DNA of 64,000 nt, taken from positions 117,001-181,000 of the forward strand of contig JAKOGI010001548.1 in NCBI GenBank assembly GCA_029747015.1. The letters are read 5' to 3'. Below the pieces are notes generated by a model. That model searched no databases. It saw only the letters and a program-made list of their open reading frames with translations, and had not been told where the DNA came from. This DNA comes from Carnegiea gigantea (taxonomy: Eukaryota > Streptophyta > Magnoliopsida > Caryophyllales > Cactaceae). Of this stretch, positions 21,752 through 34,590 are shown one piece after another; position 1 is the stretch's first letter; each line of letters opens with the position of its first letter. The translations under genes were made by a program, and so were the position numbers.

Positions 21752-23665
21752 TTTTTTGTTTTTTTTTTAAGGGTTATGGGCGGAAATAATTCAAATTTTA
21801 GGGGTTTGAACACTAGCAATCCGACTTCTAAAAATTGCTCCCAACAATAATATTAGAAGAGTATGCACAACTACATCTTCAACTAAGATTGCCCTAAAAG
21901 CTTGTGAAAAACATTACCATATGACAATGAAGCAGTAATGGCATGATCAAATTTGGACCGTTAGTAATAAGTATGCTTCCATGTTGCCTTCTCTGAACAT
22001 ATGATTGGTAATAATTTGAATGTCTTGATCTCTCTACCAATGAACACCCCTATTATGAATATGCGAAGCAATGAGATTCTTCCCTTCCAAAGTTTAGGCG
22101 ACTATTTTGTTGGCGCCTACTACAATTAAGTGATCGATACCTGCTTGAATCACTAACTTTAAACCATCGCATAGTTCTCTAACTTATGCCACTAATATTA
22201 AAGTGTTGTTGTAATAAGATGCTCCTACTTTGAGTAATCGGCTGACTCAATCTCGAATGATAAACCATCTCACTACTAAGAATTTGTTGAGTGATCCATC
22301 AAAATTGAGTTTGATGAACCTCGGAGGGGAGGGAATGCCACCTTACAAGATGAATTGAGATCAAAGGGGGGACCTTTGAATTAGTCTCAACCGACATACA
22401 AGTTCAAATATTCTATTCTATGCTAGTTGTTTTTGCCCATATTAGGTAAGCAAGGGGATTAAAAATCTCATTTTCGAAGATCATCACATTCTAAGAGCTT
22501 TAGATGCTCCCCAATAAGAATGAAAACTTTTGTTTTAACTTTGGATAATGCGAGGATTGAATCTACTCGAACTTTGTCATAAGTTTGGCATATAATGAGA
22601 CAAACAGTAAGTGGAAGCCAATAATGTTCATTGACGGTTTTTATCAACTATCTCGCAGTCTTTCAATAGGTGGTATGAAGATTCACACATCACCAAAGCA
22701 TATAGGACAAATTGGATCAGTGTTGAGTCCTCTTGTCAAAAGAGTTCATCTCAGTGGTATGGCTTTATGGCAAAATTGCTATAGGAAAACTTTGATCTTA
22801 TGTATAGTATCAATTTTTCATATCCAATTAGAAGACCATCTATATGTTTCATGAAATTGGAAGCCACGGGCTACCCGTGTGGCTGATTTTATGGAGAAGT
22901 CACTTGAGTTATTCAATCCCCAATAAAAGGAATCTTCTCTCATGGATGAGTATGAAGGCACCTTGAATTTTCTGAACGATAGGGTGGTTATTAAGGACTA
23001 GCTTAAAGTGTTAAATATCCCATTGCACTATTGCGTAATGAAGTCACAGACTTTTGAATCAGGCTAGAGAATGTTTTCTTCATCTATTTGCATTGTCTCT
23101 TCTAGATTCTTGTTTTCTATCTAATATTCAAACCAAAAAGAGATCTGGTCTCCTTTTCCTACCTTCCAAATGAGACCTTTGTTGAGGAGATTCTACTCTT
23201 TAAAATATTTTTCCAAACTAGAAAATCAATGTTCTTTCGTTTATAGTTAAAAAGATCAAAGCTGTATAAGTACCTTGTCCTAATAAACTATACCTATTGG
23301 CTAGGTGCATTTGTGAGAACTTTTCATGTCAACTAGTTGACATTGGAAGGCTTTGTTAACGGCATTCATTTTGTGTAACCCCAATCCACCTATACTTTTG
23401 GGCAAACATATCTTATCCTAAGCTATAAGTGGTAAACCTTTTTCTATATGTGGTTTTTTCTAGAAGAAGTCTATTTCATTTATCGAAACATTTACTAGTA
23501 CTTTGAGGTAGTTCATCATGTAAGATGATAATGATTCTAGATAGATTGTATCAAAATTATTCTATCAACTTAAGATAAGTAATTGGCTTTCCAGCCCTCC
23601 TGTTTTGCAATTGCTATATTAATGATTATTTGATGGGTTGAACTTGAAGGCTGACCCTAGAAAAT
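21752..23665 (-). mobile_element. 5'-truncated L1-type LINE
   Basis: On the minus strand, 23640-23380 resembles the C-terminal part of plant LINE reverse transcriptase (GWKANYLS, DKICLPKSIGGLGLHKMNAVNKAFQC). A zinc-binding region would follow, and an RNase H-like domain lies at about 22345-22100 with FIKLNFDGS at 22316-22292. A T-rich run at 21751-21768 would be the poly(A) tail. The upstream endonuclease and RT palm are missing, the usual 5' truncation of target-primed insertion. Stops are frequent. It is related to, but diverged from, the LINE at 37376-42049. Confidence 0.7.
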
Positions 23666-24310
23666 AGTGTGAAAAAATTCCTTTTGTGTTCGCTGAGGTT
23701 TGGTGTAATAATTTACTGACCTCACATTTTTGAAAAAATATTTTTTGAACGTCTTAGTTTCGGGTAAATGATTTTCGAGGTATAACTGTTTGGGTTAAAT
23801 GATTTCTAGGTGAAAAATATTTATTTTTATGACCTAGAACTTTATGAAATTTCTATTGCTGACCCAGAATATGGTTTAACATGTAAATACTGAAATTTTT
23901 GTGCTTTTTCAGGATACTATGCTTGTGTTAATGCTTTAGCTTCTTAAATTACTTTACTGGTACTAGTTATTATAATCTACTACTTATATTATAAATATTA
24001 TATTTTTTGTGATTATAGGCACATCATAGTTAGTGAAATAATAAAGCTTAATTAGAGAATTTTAACCATTACGTGGACTTAGTCACTGTTGGACCCTGAA
24101 GTTCCTTTATCTTTCAGTTTATAGAAAATGCTAATCTCAACCATCCCTTCCTTAGATCAGGTACAACACAGATATGTTTCATTTAACACCTCATACCGTA
24201 TTCACTAATCAAGTCTTTATATTTTTAAGAATGGTGAGACTTTAATCAAGAAATCATAATATTTAAGACATAAGGTCTGATTGAATAATGTTCCTTACTA
24301 GGAAACTTCT

Positions 24311-24483
24311 TTTATTAAAAGTTTGAAAGTGAAAATATTGCAATAGAAACATCTCGAGAGACTTAATTGTTCCCTCATAGAGAAATGGTTCCTCATAGAG
24401 AAATAGAGACACCCGACTTCTCTTTTACTCAAGTGTGGTCAAATGACTGTGTTCCTTTACAACATTCAAATTCTCCTTTTATA
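24311..24483 (-). promoter_or_regulatory. Pararetroviral promoter and poly(A) module, copy 2
   Basis: TATAAAA on the minus strand at 24483-24477 is followed by AATAAA at 24316-24311. The 161-base spacing equals that of copy 1. Confidence 0.55.
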
Positions 24484-24642
24484 GATTTGACGAAATACAT
24501 AGGATTCCTTAATGGCTAGTACACATAATGTTGCAAATGTTGCCACATGGTTACAGTAGACTGCATTATTTTACTAACTTGACTCTTAACAAGATAACAC
24601 ATAATTGTGCAATAATTTTTAGAGCACTTATTGCGGATAAGA

Positions 24643-24843
24643 CTAATCATCCATGTTGAGATTTTGCATGCCTTCATCTCCAATAATGTCTTTTAGTTCA
24701 TCATTATCCAGGTAATCATCAAAATCTTCATCAAGTTCAGGACGCTCTAGATTCCATTTTTCTAAATAATTCATGTAGATATCTCTTTTCTTTTTCTGAT
24801 AGAAAATTTTCAGCTCAAACATCAAAGAGTTAATCAAAGACAT
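24643..24843 (-). pseudogene. Acidic 3'-terminal ORF, copy 2
   Basis: A 66-codon frame ends IIGDEGMQNLNMDD, nearly the same as the end of the 12428-12658 frame. It has a similar run of Asp/Glu before it. Upstream sequence to about 25700 corresponds to the broken 3' ORF of copy 1 but is more degraded. Function unknown. Confidence 0.45.
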
Positions 24844-25823
24844 TTTATGAAGTAGCTCCTTCTACCTTCATATATTTGTTGAAATTACTATGATAAGTGA
24901 AGGTAGTGTTCCCACAATGCATTACTATATTTTCTCGTTCAATTAATGCCCACATTTGATGATAAATGTTATAAAATCTAATAACTCTTGCTAAAGTAGA
25001 ATCACTAAGTACCTCTTATCGTTTTGAAAATCTTTTTTGTTATTGATGATTGGAATCTTCTAGATTAATTAATTCAACAGCATAACGAGCCGGTCTGGCC
25101 TTTCCATGTTCATACTCGATCACTACGCAATGTATCTCGATATACAGACTTCTATCATATGGAATTTTTGTTGGATCATCAAGAGATATAAGAATCCATT
25201 AGATATTTAAACATGCACTTTTGAAACTTAGTTAGTCTTAAGAAGAATTGGTACTTTAGGTTTGGGATTTTCATGAGGTAAGCTACCATTCTATATTCCC
25301 AGGCTCTCATTATGAGGTCATCTAGAGCAATTGAATTTGTTGGAATCTAACACCAGCAACTCGAGATCTATCAAGGAAGAAGATTATAGTACTCCATGAC
25401 TCCTAACTATCATAGAAATAATTATAATAGTAGTCAATGTAGGTTACATACTAATCATTGAACCATTTTTCTTGAATGTAAGAACTTATTTTTTCTTTAA
25501 CATCATAAGTACACCTTAAGTAATTCGTTTATAACTCTAAAGGGTTGAATCTCTATACTATTATTTAGGTGGAAGATAGCAGACCAAAATGTGATCTACT
25601 TTTTGTATAAAAGTCCAAAAAATCCATAAGGATTTTACTACAAGGAGAAACTCGTTTTAGCAGTAATGACATTTCATTACGGATTTCTTCATTTTCTGAA
25701 AGGGGTTCTATTATGATGATCACTATGAGTTAAACTATCTACCAGAGAATTCTTTGATCCTTGTATATGTTCAATAGAGAAAGAAAACTAGTTAATTCAT
25801 AATTGTCAATGTAAGAGTCACTA

Positions 25824-27867
25824 TTATAATTGCATATTTGATAAATTCTTTTTTACAAAACCGAGTATTCCTTCGCAATCGGTTCGAATAAGGAAAGATT
25901 TTGGGGCTAAAAAGACGAAGAATTTTTCAATTCTCCTTATAACTGCAATGAGTTCTTTTTCCATCGTGAGATAGTTGCATTCTGTTTTATTAAAACTTCC
26001 ACTGCAGTACTTGCAGGGTTTTTTCACTCTTTTTATTTTGAGTATTGCACTCTAGTGCTCATTGTTGGTACCTGTCTCAAGAATTAATTCATCTCCTTCA
26101 TTAGGCAACTTAAGAACATCAAGATTTTTGCACATCTTTTTAAACTTTTAAACATCTTTGAATCACTAAGGGGTCCATGTCTAACTTATTTCTTTGGTGA
26201 GTTTCTGCTACAGTGATTTTCTTAATTTAGCTAATTCTTTAATAAAATCTGAAGTATAGGCAAGACATCCAAGAAACCTTTCTATCTGCTTCTATCTTCA
26301 ATATTTCAGCGAAATTTTTTATTTTTTCTAAAATTTGCTTTTGCAAGATCATCTATCCAGCTTTAATCTCTAAAGTTAAAAATTCTATTTCTCATCCAGC
26401 ATAGATGCATTTTTTTCCCAAAGATAATACCATGATTAATACATCTTGGCCGGTAGCTAGAACATCATCTTTGTGTGATTCTATAGTTTTGGCAAAGACA
26501 AGAGTATCATCAATGTAAACTATAGACATCAACGATTAAGATCTTCGAAAATATTGTCCATTCTTCTTTGAAATATTTAAAATACATTTTTAAGGCCAAA
26601 TGACATTACTATTCAATCATAATGTCCTTTAAAAGCATCAGAGTACAATCAAAGGAATGCTTTCTTCATCTATTTTTGTTTGCCAATGTCCACTTTACAT
26701 TACATTTTCGAGAACCAAAAGGCTCCTTGAATTCTATTGAAAAGAACTATTTTGTTAAGAATATAATCACCATCAAAGGCGGTATTATCATTAAACTTTT
26801 TGTAATTGATCATCACTAGCTTTTTCTCCTTTTTGTTCAGCATGATTTCTTACCATGAAAGTGGAACTGAGGTAAGGACTCTTGCTATTTTCTGATTAAT
26901 CTTTATGCAAGAGTTCTTTGATTTGCTTATCAAATTCTTGAATATTCTGGTGTGTATACACCATTTGTTGACTCGGATAATAGCATTAGGCCAGATTTAG
27001 CAAAGTAATCTTTGCAAATATCTTATGTTTGTCCCAAAATTTAAGAAGATTATCATAGTAGAGTTCTTTGTATAACTGCTCTGGTTGTTCAGCAATCTAT
27101 TCCTTAATAGATAATTCTAGTAGTGAGATTATTAATGCTACTTCGTGTTGTGTAGAGATTACTTTCTCACCACGCTGACTGCATATAAATTCAATCTTCT
27201 GGTGAGCGTATCAATAGGAACCAATTGACCATTCATTGCGAATATCATTTGGTTATAGTCTGTGTGCATGAAGAAGATAGTCTTTGAAAATTATTTCTAA
27301 TAATCATATCATGGGGGGACAGATCAGTGCGTTGGACTCCTCTAATTTCGATAGATAATGCTTCTATAGCTTCATGATGGCTCATTATGCTATTATCAAC
27401 TATTCTTACTTGTAAATGATTTTTTTCTTTTTTTTTCACATGAATTATGAAAATAGAGATCTTTTTTTCAAAATAGACAGAACAATACTATCAACTTAAG
27501 CACACAATTCATATCTATTATACCTCTCTAAACATATATTTATTGGGATATAAATGATATTAAGATTAGTATTGGTGGCTTCATAACATATCTCTATAGT
27601 CATATTTTTGACTAATTCGTTCTCATAAATTATCTCACTAATGGTCCTTGTTTCGCACTTGATGACTTTTCAATCTAAATTCATACTTTGATCTGCACTG
27701 TGTCTTGCAGAGTCATAACTCATTCTATTCATTTTACTCGCTATACTAATTGCATCATCTTCTTTAAACTCTTCTTTAGCTATTGAAGAACCTTTTCCCA
27801 ATTCTAATCTTGCGCTTATGCTTTTTAATAATTGAAATTTAATGGTAATTTTTTTCATTCTCATCAA
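25824..27867 (-). pseudogene. pol: Protease-RT-RNase H region, copy 2
   Basis: Matches copy 1 in order. The Ser/Glu-rich linker is at 27867-27670, with post-protease sequence at 27439-27245 (LQVRIVDNSIMSHHEAIEAL). The RT polymerase motif at 26517-26506 reads YIDD, the intact catalytic form. An RNase H fragment at 26027-25824 holds KTECNYLTMEKE and FLIRTDCEGILGF. The protease active-site region near 27500 is eroded. Many stops prevent expression. Confidence 0.75.
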
Positions 27868-28165
27868 TTTTTATTAAATTTTTCTTATTGATTTTTTTAA
27901 GGATTGACAAAACCAGACATCCATGACCTACAAATCTTTATTTCTTGCGGATTGGATTTTATCCTTTGAATTTTTCTGCATCTATAGTTGTTAGCTTTGC
28001 CTGTGGATCTATAATATTATCTAATTTGTAGATAATTTTTTAAAATATTTTTAGTGGGTAATCTCCTCTCTTTATATTCATGTCGACTGTTTTTATTATA
28101 AGGAATAGGAAATTTTTCACAAATTAATATTTTAGGCTCGCATAATATTCAAGTCGGCAATTGAA

Positions 28166-28510
28166 TCATACTGAACTATTACACAAATTATTTCTAATTT
28201 CTATCATAATTTGATTATTAAATTTGGTGCGCCTGATATAATAGAGCAAAGTGTAGAGATCGATATCATTGCCATAATACGGTAATGGTGTAATTTGAAT
28301 TTGGAAATTTCCAACATGGATATAGTTATACTTTCTCTCCTTGTTATTCTTAATGACATTTTCCCAGTTAATAAGATTGACATCTCCCGTATCATATTCA
28401 TAGCCTTTTGTCTCTAAATCCCCTTCCATCACTTCGCATACATACTTATTTTTTAATTGAAAGAAGGAGTTTTTGTAGATATGTCTTTCTGAATTATAGG
28501 AGTGACACAA
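28166..28510 (-). pseudogene. Movement-protein-like fragment (30K type), copy 2
   Basis: This is the best-preserved copy of the region: 114 codons with FQIQITPLPYYGNDIDL, a central Tyr/Leu-rich segment and IEIRNNLCNSSV. The pattern of an Ile/Gln beta-strand block, a hydrophobic stretch and NLCNGxV resembles the core of caulimovirid movement proteins. It sits between capsid-like and protease regions in both copies. The frame ends at 28166 by a stop; copy 1 shows that similarity continues. Confidence 0.6.
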
Positions 28511-28760
28511 TCTCTTTTGACGTGTTCATTCTCATGATCTGCTGTAAGTCTTCGCCTTGAAGATCTCCAAGATTAATTGAGCTACTTTTCATCATATGAC
28601 TAGTTTTTTTCATATTCACTTTTTTCATGTTCATTTTTCATACTATTTCAACAATTCCTTTATTGTTTTTCAGAGTTAGGTCTAATACTTCTTCTTCACT
28701 AAGCTCGAAATAGTCTAAACTTTGCAATGTTTCTAGAAGCTCATTATTCTTCCTATTTTC

Positions 28761-29999
28761 ACATTGGTTTGTATAATGACCTACTTCTCTACACGCCCAA
28801 CACTTACAACTATTTTTTACTGTAGGATAATAAGTAGTTTTTCTAAAAAACCTAGCCTTTTAGGACTCGACTTGTTATATACTTTGTCTTGTACTTTTCT
28901 CCGCTTTGCTTGTTAAACCTCTTTTTCTTATAAAATTTTCTTTTTCTTTTTTTTTTCTCAGGATCATTTCCCATTGGTGAATAGTATCCCAAAAAGCTAC
29001 AAATTTATTTTTCATTTTCTTTTGTTTTTAGAGATCACGACATTGGCTATTAACCCATTTTCTTAAATAAGAGATTCTTTTTAAGAATATCAGTGAAATC
29101 CGCTGTTTCAAGCCTTAGAAATGTGTTTTTCATTAATTATAGAATTGATCAGATATGGTAATTTGTCATAAAATATACTAAGACTAGTTTCATTATGCCT
29201 AATTTGTAATAGTATTGACTAAATTCAGCAAAGTGATTCTTCAAATATCTCATATCTCATAGCTCTAGGTTATTAATCTTTCTTTGCCATTCCCTAACTC
29301 TTTCTTCAGAATCAAATTTAGCTCTAATAAATTCAATTTCTATTTCCTTACATAATTTTGTGAGCATTACAGCTAGAGTTTCTATTATTCTTAATACATT
29401 TTTATCTTCCTCATCTAATGAGTCATATCAGTCACTATAGTGCTAGAAAGGCTACATTCGATGTAGTTTAGAAAATTTGCAACAGATCATGTAGTATTAA
29501 AGTTCAAGATACTATTCATATCCCTTCGCTAATTTTCAAATATTTTTTCTCTATTACGAGCTTCATCTATATGTAAGATGCATTCCGTCTAGCTAATTGC
29601 GGTAAGACTAATTTCTTCAAAGGAAGTAGCTTTTCTTAGAATGAAATTAAAGGAAAAGCTAGTTGTATGTCTTGCTGAAACACACCTAGGTCTCATAAAA
29701 AGGCTATTTCGTCTAGATGATGCACCAAAATCTTCAGGTTTAGAAATTACATTGTTAACTAAGTTAGATTCGATATTATCGATATGGAGTTCTTCTCTAC
29801 TTTCATTGATTTCACTTACAGCCACCATTTTTTCATATTTTTTTATCGAGTTTTCTCTTAATTTATTCTAAAGGAACAACATCCAAAGCTAGTACCTTGG
29901 ATTAAGTTCATCTGTTGACAAATTTCTTCTAAGTGGACATTATTTGTCTCTCAGTTATCATTAGACAGTACTTCTTATTTGTCCACTATTGCGCTCATG
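28761..29999 (-). pseudogene. Capsid-like region with intact zinc knuckle, copy 2
   Basis: Open blocks include 29828-29589 (SLFMRPRCVSARHTTSF). Near the 3' end a complete knuckle CKCWACREVGHYTNQC lies at 28811-28761, the CxCWxCx4Hx4C type seen in Caulimoviridae coat proteins, preceded by a Lys/Arg-rich arm. Frames between are broken. The same knuckle in copy 1 has lost its Trp codon to a stop. Confidence 0.65.
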
Positions 30000-30498
30000 A
30001 TCTTATTTAATTCTTCTGAATTGTGTTCTTTATCAAACATATTTTGTAACTCTTCCAAATTGTATTGCTTATATTCCACCCTCGTATTCTTTCTTTGCCT
30101 TTTCTGATTTTTTTTTTAAGTTGATTTTTTTGTTTGAATTTTTACGTCTTTCAGAGAAAATGAATTTGTGTTCTTTGAGTTTTGAAAAGGATATTTATGC
30201 TGAAATGGGGTACTGATACTTAAATCAAATTTTCTATTATGTCCTATTTCGTAAATTAAAGAAAGATGGATTATAGACAATTACTTCTTTAACTTCTTAA
30301 CTTCAGTCTTAACTTTCGCTAATTTCGCATTTAATTCTAAAACTATATCAATGACGTAATTTAATTGCGGTGCTACTAAAATGGTTCCTGTTGGTATGTG
30401 CACAATATGTGAATAATTGGGAGCAAGGCAAGCTGATGATGATTCAAGTATTAACTATGATTAATTAGCTTAATTATTTTTATTATTTTTTGTCACGT

Positions 30499-30511
30499 GA
30501 CTCTGATGTCA
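30499..30511 (-). promoter_or_regulatory. Eroded primer-binding site, copy 2
   Basis: The minus strand reads TGACATCAGAGTC, three changes from the perfect tRNA-iMet complement kept in copy 1, at the equivalent position. Confidence 0.6.
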
Positions 30512-30635
30512 AATTGAAGATGGTTTCAAATAGTACTTGTGAGAACAATGTCACATGCACAAAATTAAAATTTTCGAAAGTAAGGTTTTAAGGATTGGAA
30601 GCTAAAAATACAAATTTTAAAAACTTAGATTACTT

Positions 30636-31049
30636 CGGCCTTGCTCCGTAAAATTAACAGTTCAGGTAGCTGATCGCGATTCAGATAGCGGATAGCATTT
30701 GTAATTTAGCAGTTAGGAGATAGCTGTTCAGTTGAGTAGTTGAAACAAATGTGTCTGATAATTTAGCTATTTAGTTAGCTAATTAATGTAAATTGACATA
30801 AAACGAAATAAACAATTTCCAAAGAGAAAATTTCTTAAGGGTATTTTTTGGCCGAAAAATACTAAATGCTACTTTTGAATGCTAAAAGCTAATACTATTA
30901 GCTTTTCAGAAGCACTGCGTAAAACGCTAACCATTATTTAAAATGCTAGTCAAAATACTATGTTGCCAAACACTAAAAATTACCTGATTAGTGTATTGAC
31001 TTGGTTAAAACGCTAAATGCTACTCAAAACGCTGTTATCGAACACGCCC
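30636..31049. mobile_element. Tourist/Harbinger-like MITE pair
   Basis: One element begins ggccttgctccgtaaaatta at 30636, close to the PIF terminus at 60735, and contains tagctgttcagttgag-type repeats. A second spans about 30839-31049, with ends gggtatttttt and, read inward from the right, gggcgtgttcgataaca. It has internal ctaaatgctact copies in both orientations. The trinucleotides flanking the second (taa and tat) do not match fully, so boundaries are approximate. Non-coding. Confidence 0.4.
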
Positions 31050-31070
31050 TATAGATAATTTAAAAATTTT

Positions 31071-31490
31071 CTAGTAGTTCATAAGTATATAGTTTGTTTC
31101 TGGGTAGTTTGAGTGTGGCAATTGCTTAAAGCATTCCCAACCTGAGTTTCGGAACTCTGGCCTGCTACATAATCAAAAGTTTCACATTTTTAGAACTTAC
31201 ATTCCATCATTTTCCCAACCAATGAAACTCTAAATTAAATTAAATTATAAAATATTTTATATGGACTCACCTATAACACATTTTTTAACTATCTAAATAA
31301 TATTTTATCAGAAAAAATAAAAAATCAAAAAAAGACAAAAAAGACGGAATGAGAGGGGAACACCTAGGTGTGTTGCCCTGCGTGTCACTGGACTGGAACT
31401 TTAAAGTTCCACTTTATGTGAAACTTGCACCACTGGAGCGCGTGTAAGTGGGTGGGAGTGCTAGTAGTTCATAATTACATAGTTTTTCTG
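31071..31490. repeat. 390-bp direct duplication flanking a MITE-like insert
   Basis: The phrase ctagtagttcataa followed by an atagttt..ttctg block occurs at 31071 and again at 31461. Between them, about 31125-31440, lies a sequence with agcattcccaacc at one end and caccactggag at the other. This looks like a degenerate MITE of the gagcatctccaac type. Confidence 0.4.
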
Positions 31491-32995
31491 CTTTTGGTGG
31501 AGGAAGCTAAGGTTATCACTTCTCAGTTAGTGGGTAATTCTGACATTCAATGCATCTTTTGAAACATTGAATGAATTATTGGAAGTTGAGAATTTTCTGT
31601 GGCTGTTCATTCATGTTGTTGCTTCTGAGCGCCTCTGATTTATACCCTACATTTTGAATCATGGCATACTTTCCCGGATACTCTGATTCTTTACTGTTTG
31701 GGTCATGAGAATTTTCTTTTTATTTTGGGGGTTGCGACTGATTCATTTGGGATTTTCACTTTGGCATCCAAGACCTATGGCAAATTAGGTTGGTGCAGGT
31801 TTTGTGGCCCATAATTAGCGGCCAAGACACCGTTGGTGTGTCTAAGGCTCTAAGCTTTAATTTTTATTGCTCAGACATTTTTTGACCAATTATGTCGTCT
31901 CAAGTCTTGAGAAGTAGGAAAAAGTGGATTGAAATTTGCTTTTATAATGCTATAATCTGGTTTAGGAATTTTTAGACTCTAATACTGTATTTGCAAGTCT
32001 ATTTTCTATACTCTAGATCTTCTTTTTCTTTTCTTCTTCCTTTGGTGAATGTCATGTTAAAAATGTATTTATTAGCTTGTGTTTTGTTCTCTATAAGTGA
32101 AGTACTGAAATGTGAATTATGAAGCATGGATATCATTAGGGGTCGGAAGATGATGTGTTTGGTATATGTCTTTATTATTTCGAGGCTGTTTTCAAATAGT
32201 GTAATGTGAAACTATAATTTGGTACGTGAGGTAGCTAGGCAGGTAGATGCCATTGTAAAATAAAGCCATGAATTGTATAGGAAATTAAAGTCATGAATAC
32301 TAATCGAGTGTTTAGTTGTTGGCTATTTGAATATCTTTTTGTGTCTGTTTGGGAGCATTTTGGTAGATTGACTGTGCTAAAAGTAGTTTTAAGTGTTTGG
32401 CTAATAGTTATTTGGAATAACTTTCTGACCTGACAAAGCTACTTCTCAAAAGTGAAACCATGTAGTTTTTTTGTAGCAACCTTTTGTATTTTGGTTTCCA
32501 AATGACTAAAATACCTAAAGGTCATTACACAAATTGTCATTTCCAACAAAAAGATTAAATCAGTTATGTCAATTAATTTTACATAATAAATATTTTAAAT
32601 ATTACATAAATTTCACCACATATTGAAAAATAAAAATAGATTAATAACAAATAAAAACCATGCCCAAATAAAAACAAAATAATGTCATGGACAATAGATG
32701 TGTAAATTTTATTTCGCAATACTGGAAATATGATTAGATAAAAATAAGTACAATTAAGTGACAAAATAGGACATTATGAAGAAATGTTGTTGTACCTATT
32801 ACATAAATTTTAATTCATAAATATTGAGAAGAAAATTGAATAACTAAAGAATAAAAATCATGTGCATCTAATGAATAAATACAGAGTTAGGGCAGAAAAG
32901 GAATATTATCAAACAATTTTTACATAGACAAACAATTCCATCAAATACTTTTTTAATGAATAGCGAATGCAGTCAGCTAATGGAAGTAATTACGA
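31491..32995. other. Intergenic DNA, no gene seen
   Basis: T-rich in the first kilobase, looking like intron or UTR sequence, then very AT-rich from 32500. No open frame with recognisable content, RNA gene or clear transposon end was found. Confidence 0.5.
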
Positions 32996-33638
32996 CTATT
33001 CATTATTCGGTCTAGCACCAGACCAGACCGAAGACCGGCCTGGATCGGTCCAGACCGGACTGAGTGCACTAGTCTGATCCACAGTCATTTTTTTTCAAGT
33101 TTGATGATTGGTCCGGTCCGGGTTTGCACCGGATGGACCAGGAGATCAGACCAGGCCCAAATAAGATTAGGTTTTTTTTGGGATGTTACGGTTCTAAGCT
33201 GGGTTGGGTAAATTTTATGATTTGCATTTTAAAGTTTCAATCTTCAGCGAAACTACCGTCCGTGACTCATCGGCACTGCACCACTGTCTGGCACTCTCTC
33301 TGTTTGTTGTCGCAGACTATCAAATTATCAATACAATGCAACTAATGCTCTTGTCCACCAATGGCCCAACGTAGGATAAACAGTACACAGGAGCCCAAAC
33401 GAAATGTAGCAAAGACCTTTCTATTTTTTTTTTATTTTTCATGTGGCAGGCCCAGCCCGTCTTGCGCTGGGATTCAGTCCAAAATCAGTCCGATTCCGGT
33501 ATGTTCTGAGTTTGCCCAACCCAGTAGCGGTTTGGACCAACTTTGGACTGGTCCGATCCTTGGTTCTCTAAACGGCGCTTAATCGGTCATTGGCCCAGGC
33601 CGGTCCAATTTGCTCTTGGACCGATAAACAACCCTATA
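32996..33638. mobile_element. Probable non-autonomous hAT-like element with ggtccagaccgg repeats
   Basis: The right end read inward is TAGGGTTGTTTATCGGTCC, similar to the terminus at 20674. The left end has tattcggtctagcaccagacc. Both arms carry many copies of the ggtcc/ggacc word. No 8-bp duplication was recognised. Confidence 0.4.
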
Positions 33639-34058
33639 AACAATTGATGTAAATAACTAATTAACGACAAATATCTAATACAAATGGTTAGCAACTACTT
33701 TCCAAACAACAGCTAAGAGTACTCTCACCCCGTGACTCTCGTTCCAGCAACCGGGACCCGCGTTCCAATTTTATAGCAACAGCGCATGACACGTATGGTA
33801 CGTAACACGGGTTGGAACGCCTGCCAGCTCGATCTCGTGTTTCTTTTTTTTATCTTTTTATTTATTTTTTTCTTTTTTTAAAAAAATATTATGTAAGTGG
33901 TTTTTAAAAAGCGGTATATTTTAGAGTCTGTCCATAAAAAAATTTTATTATGTAATTCACTTTAGAGTTAAAAGTGAAGGAAAATAGATTTCAAAAAATT
34001 AAATTTTTATTGATATGACAAAATAAAGCTTCAATATTTAGAAATTAAAACTCAATCT
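33639..34058. other. Intergenic DNA, no gene seen
   Basis: A GC-richer patch at 33720-33835 is followed by a T-run near 33842. Nothing assignable. Confidence 0.4.
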
Positions 34059-34247
34059 GAAAATGCTATTAGTCTGAACATTGCTAGTACATTGTTTCGA
34101 GGCATCTCCTTCATTGCCATTCGGTGTCCTTGTAATGCTGGTTGGAAAATGCTATAAGTCTGAACATTAATGTACATTGCTTCGAGGCATCTCCTTCATT
34201 GCCATTCGGTGCATTCAAGGACATGGTGTCCTTGTAATGCTGGTTGG
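34059..34247. repeat. Tandem duplication, 86 and 103 bp
   Basis: The units 34059-34144 and 34145-34247 both start gaaaatgctat and end aatgctggttg. The second carries an extra block, gcattcaaggacatggtg, near its end. Neither is coding. Confidence 0.75.
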
Positions 34248-34590
34248 TCAACTTTAAGCTTTACTTTTTCGCATTGCCTATTAGGAGGTCTACAATAGTT
34301 GTACAATTTCTTCCCTGTTCCATTTAATGAGGTGGTCCTGGGGAATTAATATAAACATTTTAAATTTATTTTTAATTGATGGTTGTTTGTTTTGATCAGA
34401 AAGGTAATGTATATTATATTAAACACAAATGAGGGTATTACAAGAAGGTCCGTTACCTATCTTGTATCCATACCTACAACATTTATCCTGGGAAATATAG
34501 AGACGTTACGACAATTTTTTTTTACCACCCCATGCTCGTTCCCTTGACAAACAACTCATTTTTTGCTTATCAGTTGGACGTCTTCGAATC

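Larger units (their letters stand above)
23937..30625 (-). mobile_element. Endogenous pararetrovirus (Caulimoviridae), copy 2
   Basis: About 6.7 kb on the minus strand is colinear with copy 1 from the shared actttactggtactagtta near its 3' end to the aaatttt..gaaagtaa block past the primer site. The gene order is the same: 5' ORF, capsid-like, movement-like, protease, RT, RNase H, acidic 3' ORF, promoter. Frames are generally shorter than in copy 1, but some catalytic motifs are better kept (YIDD and an intact knuckle). The copies therefore decayed independently. Flanking sequences outside the shared region differ, arguing for two insertions or an old rearranged tandem rather than a simple recent duplication. 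Confidence 0.87.
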
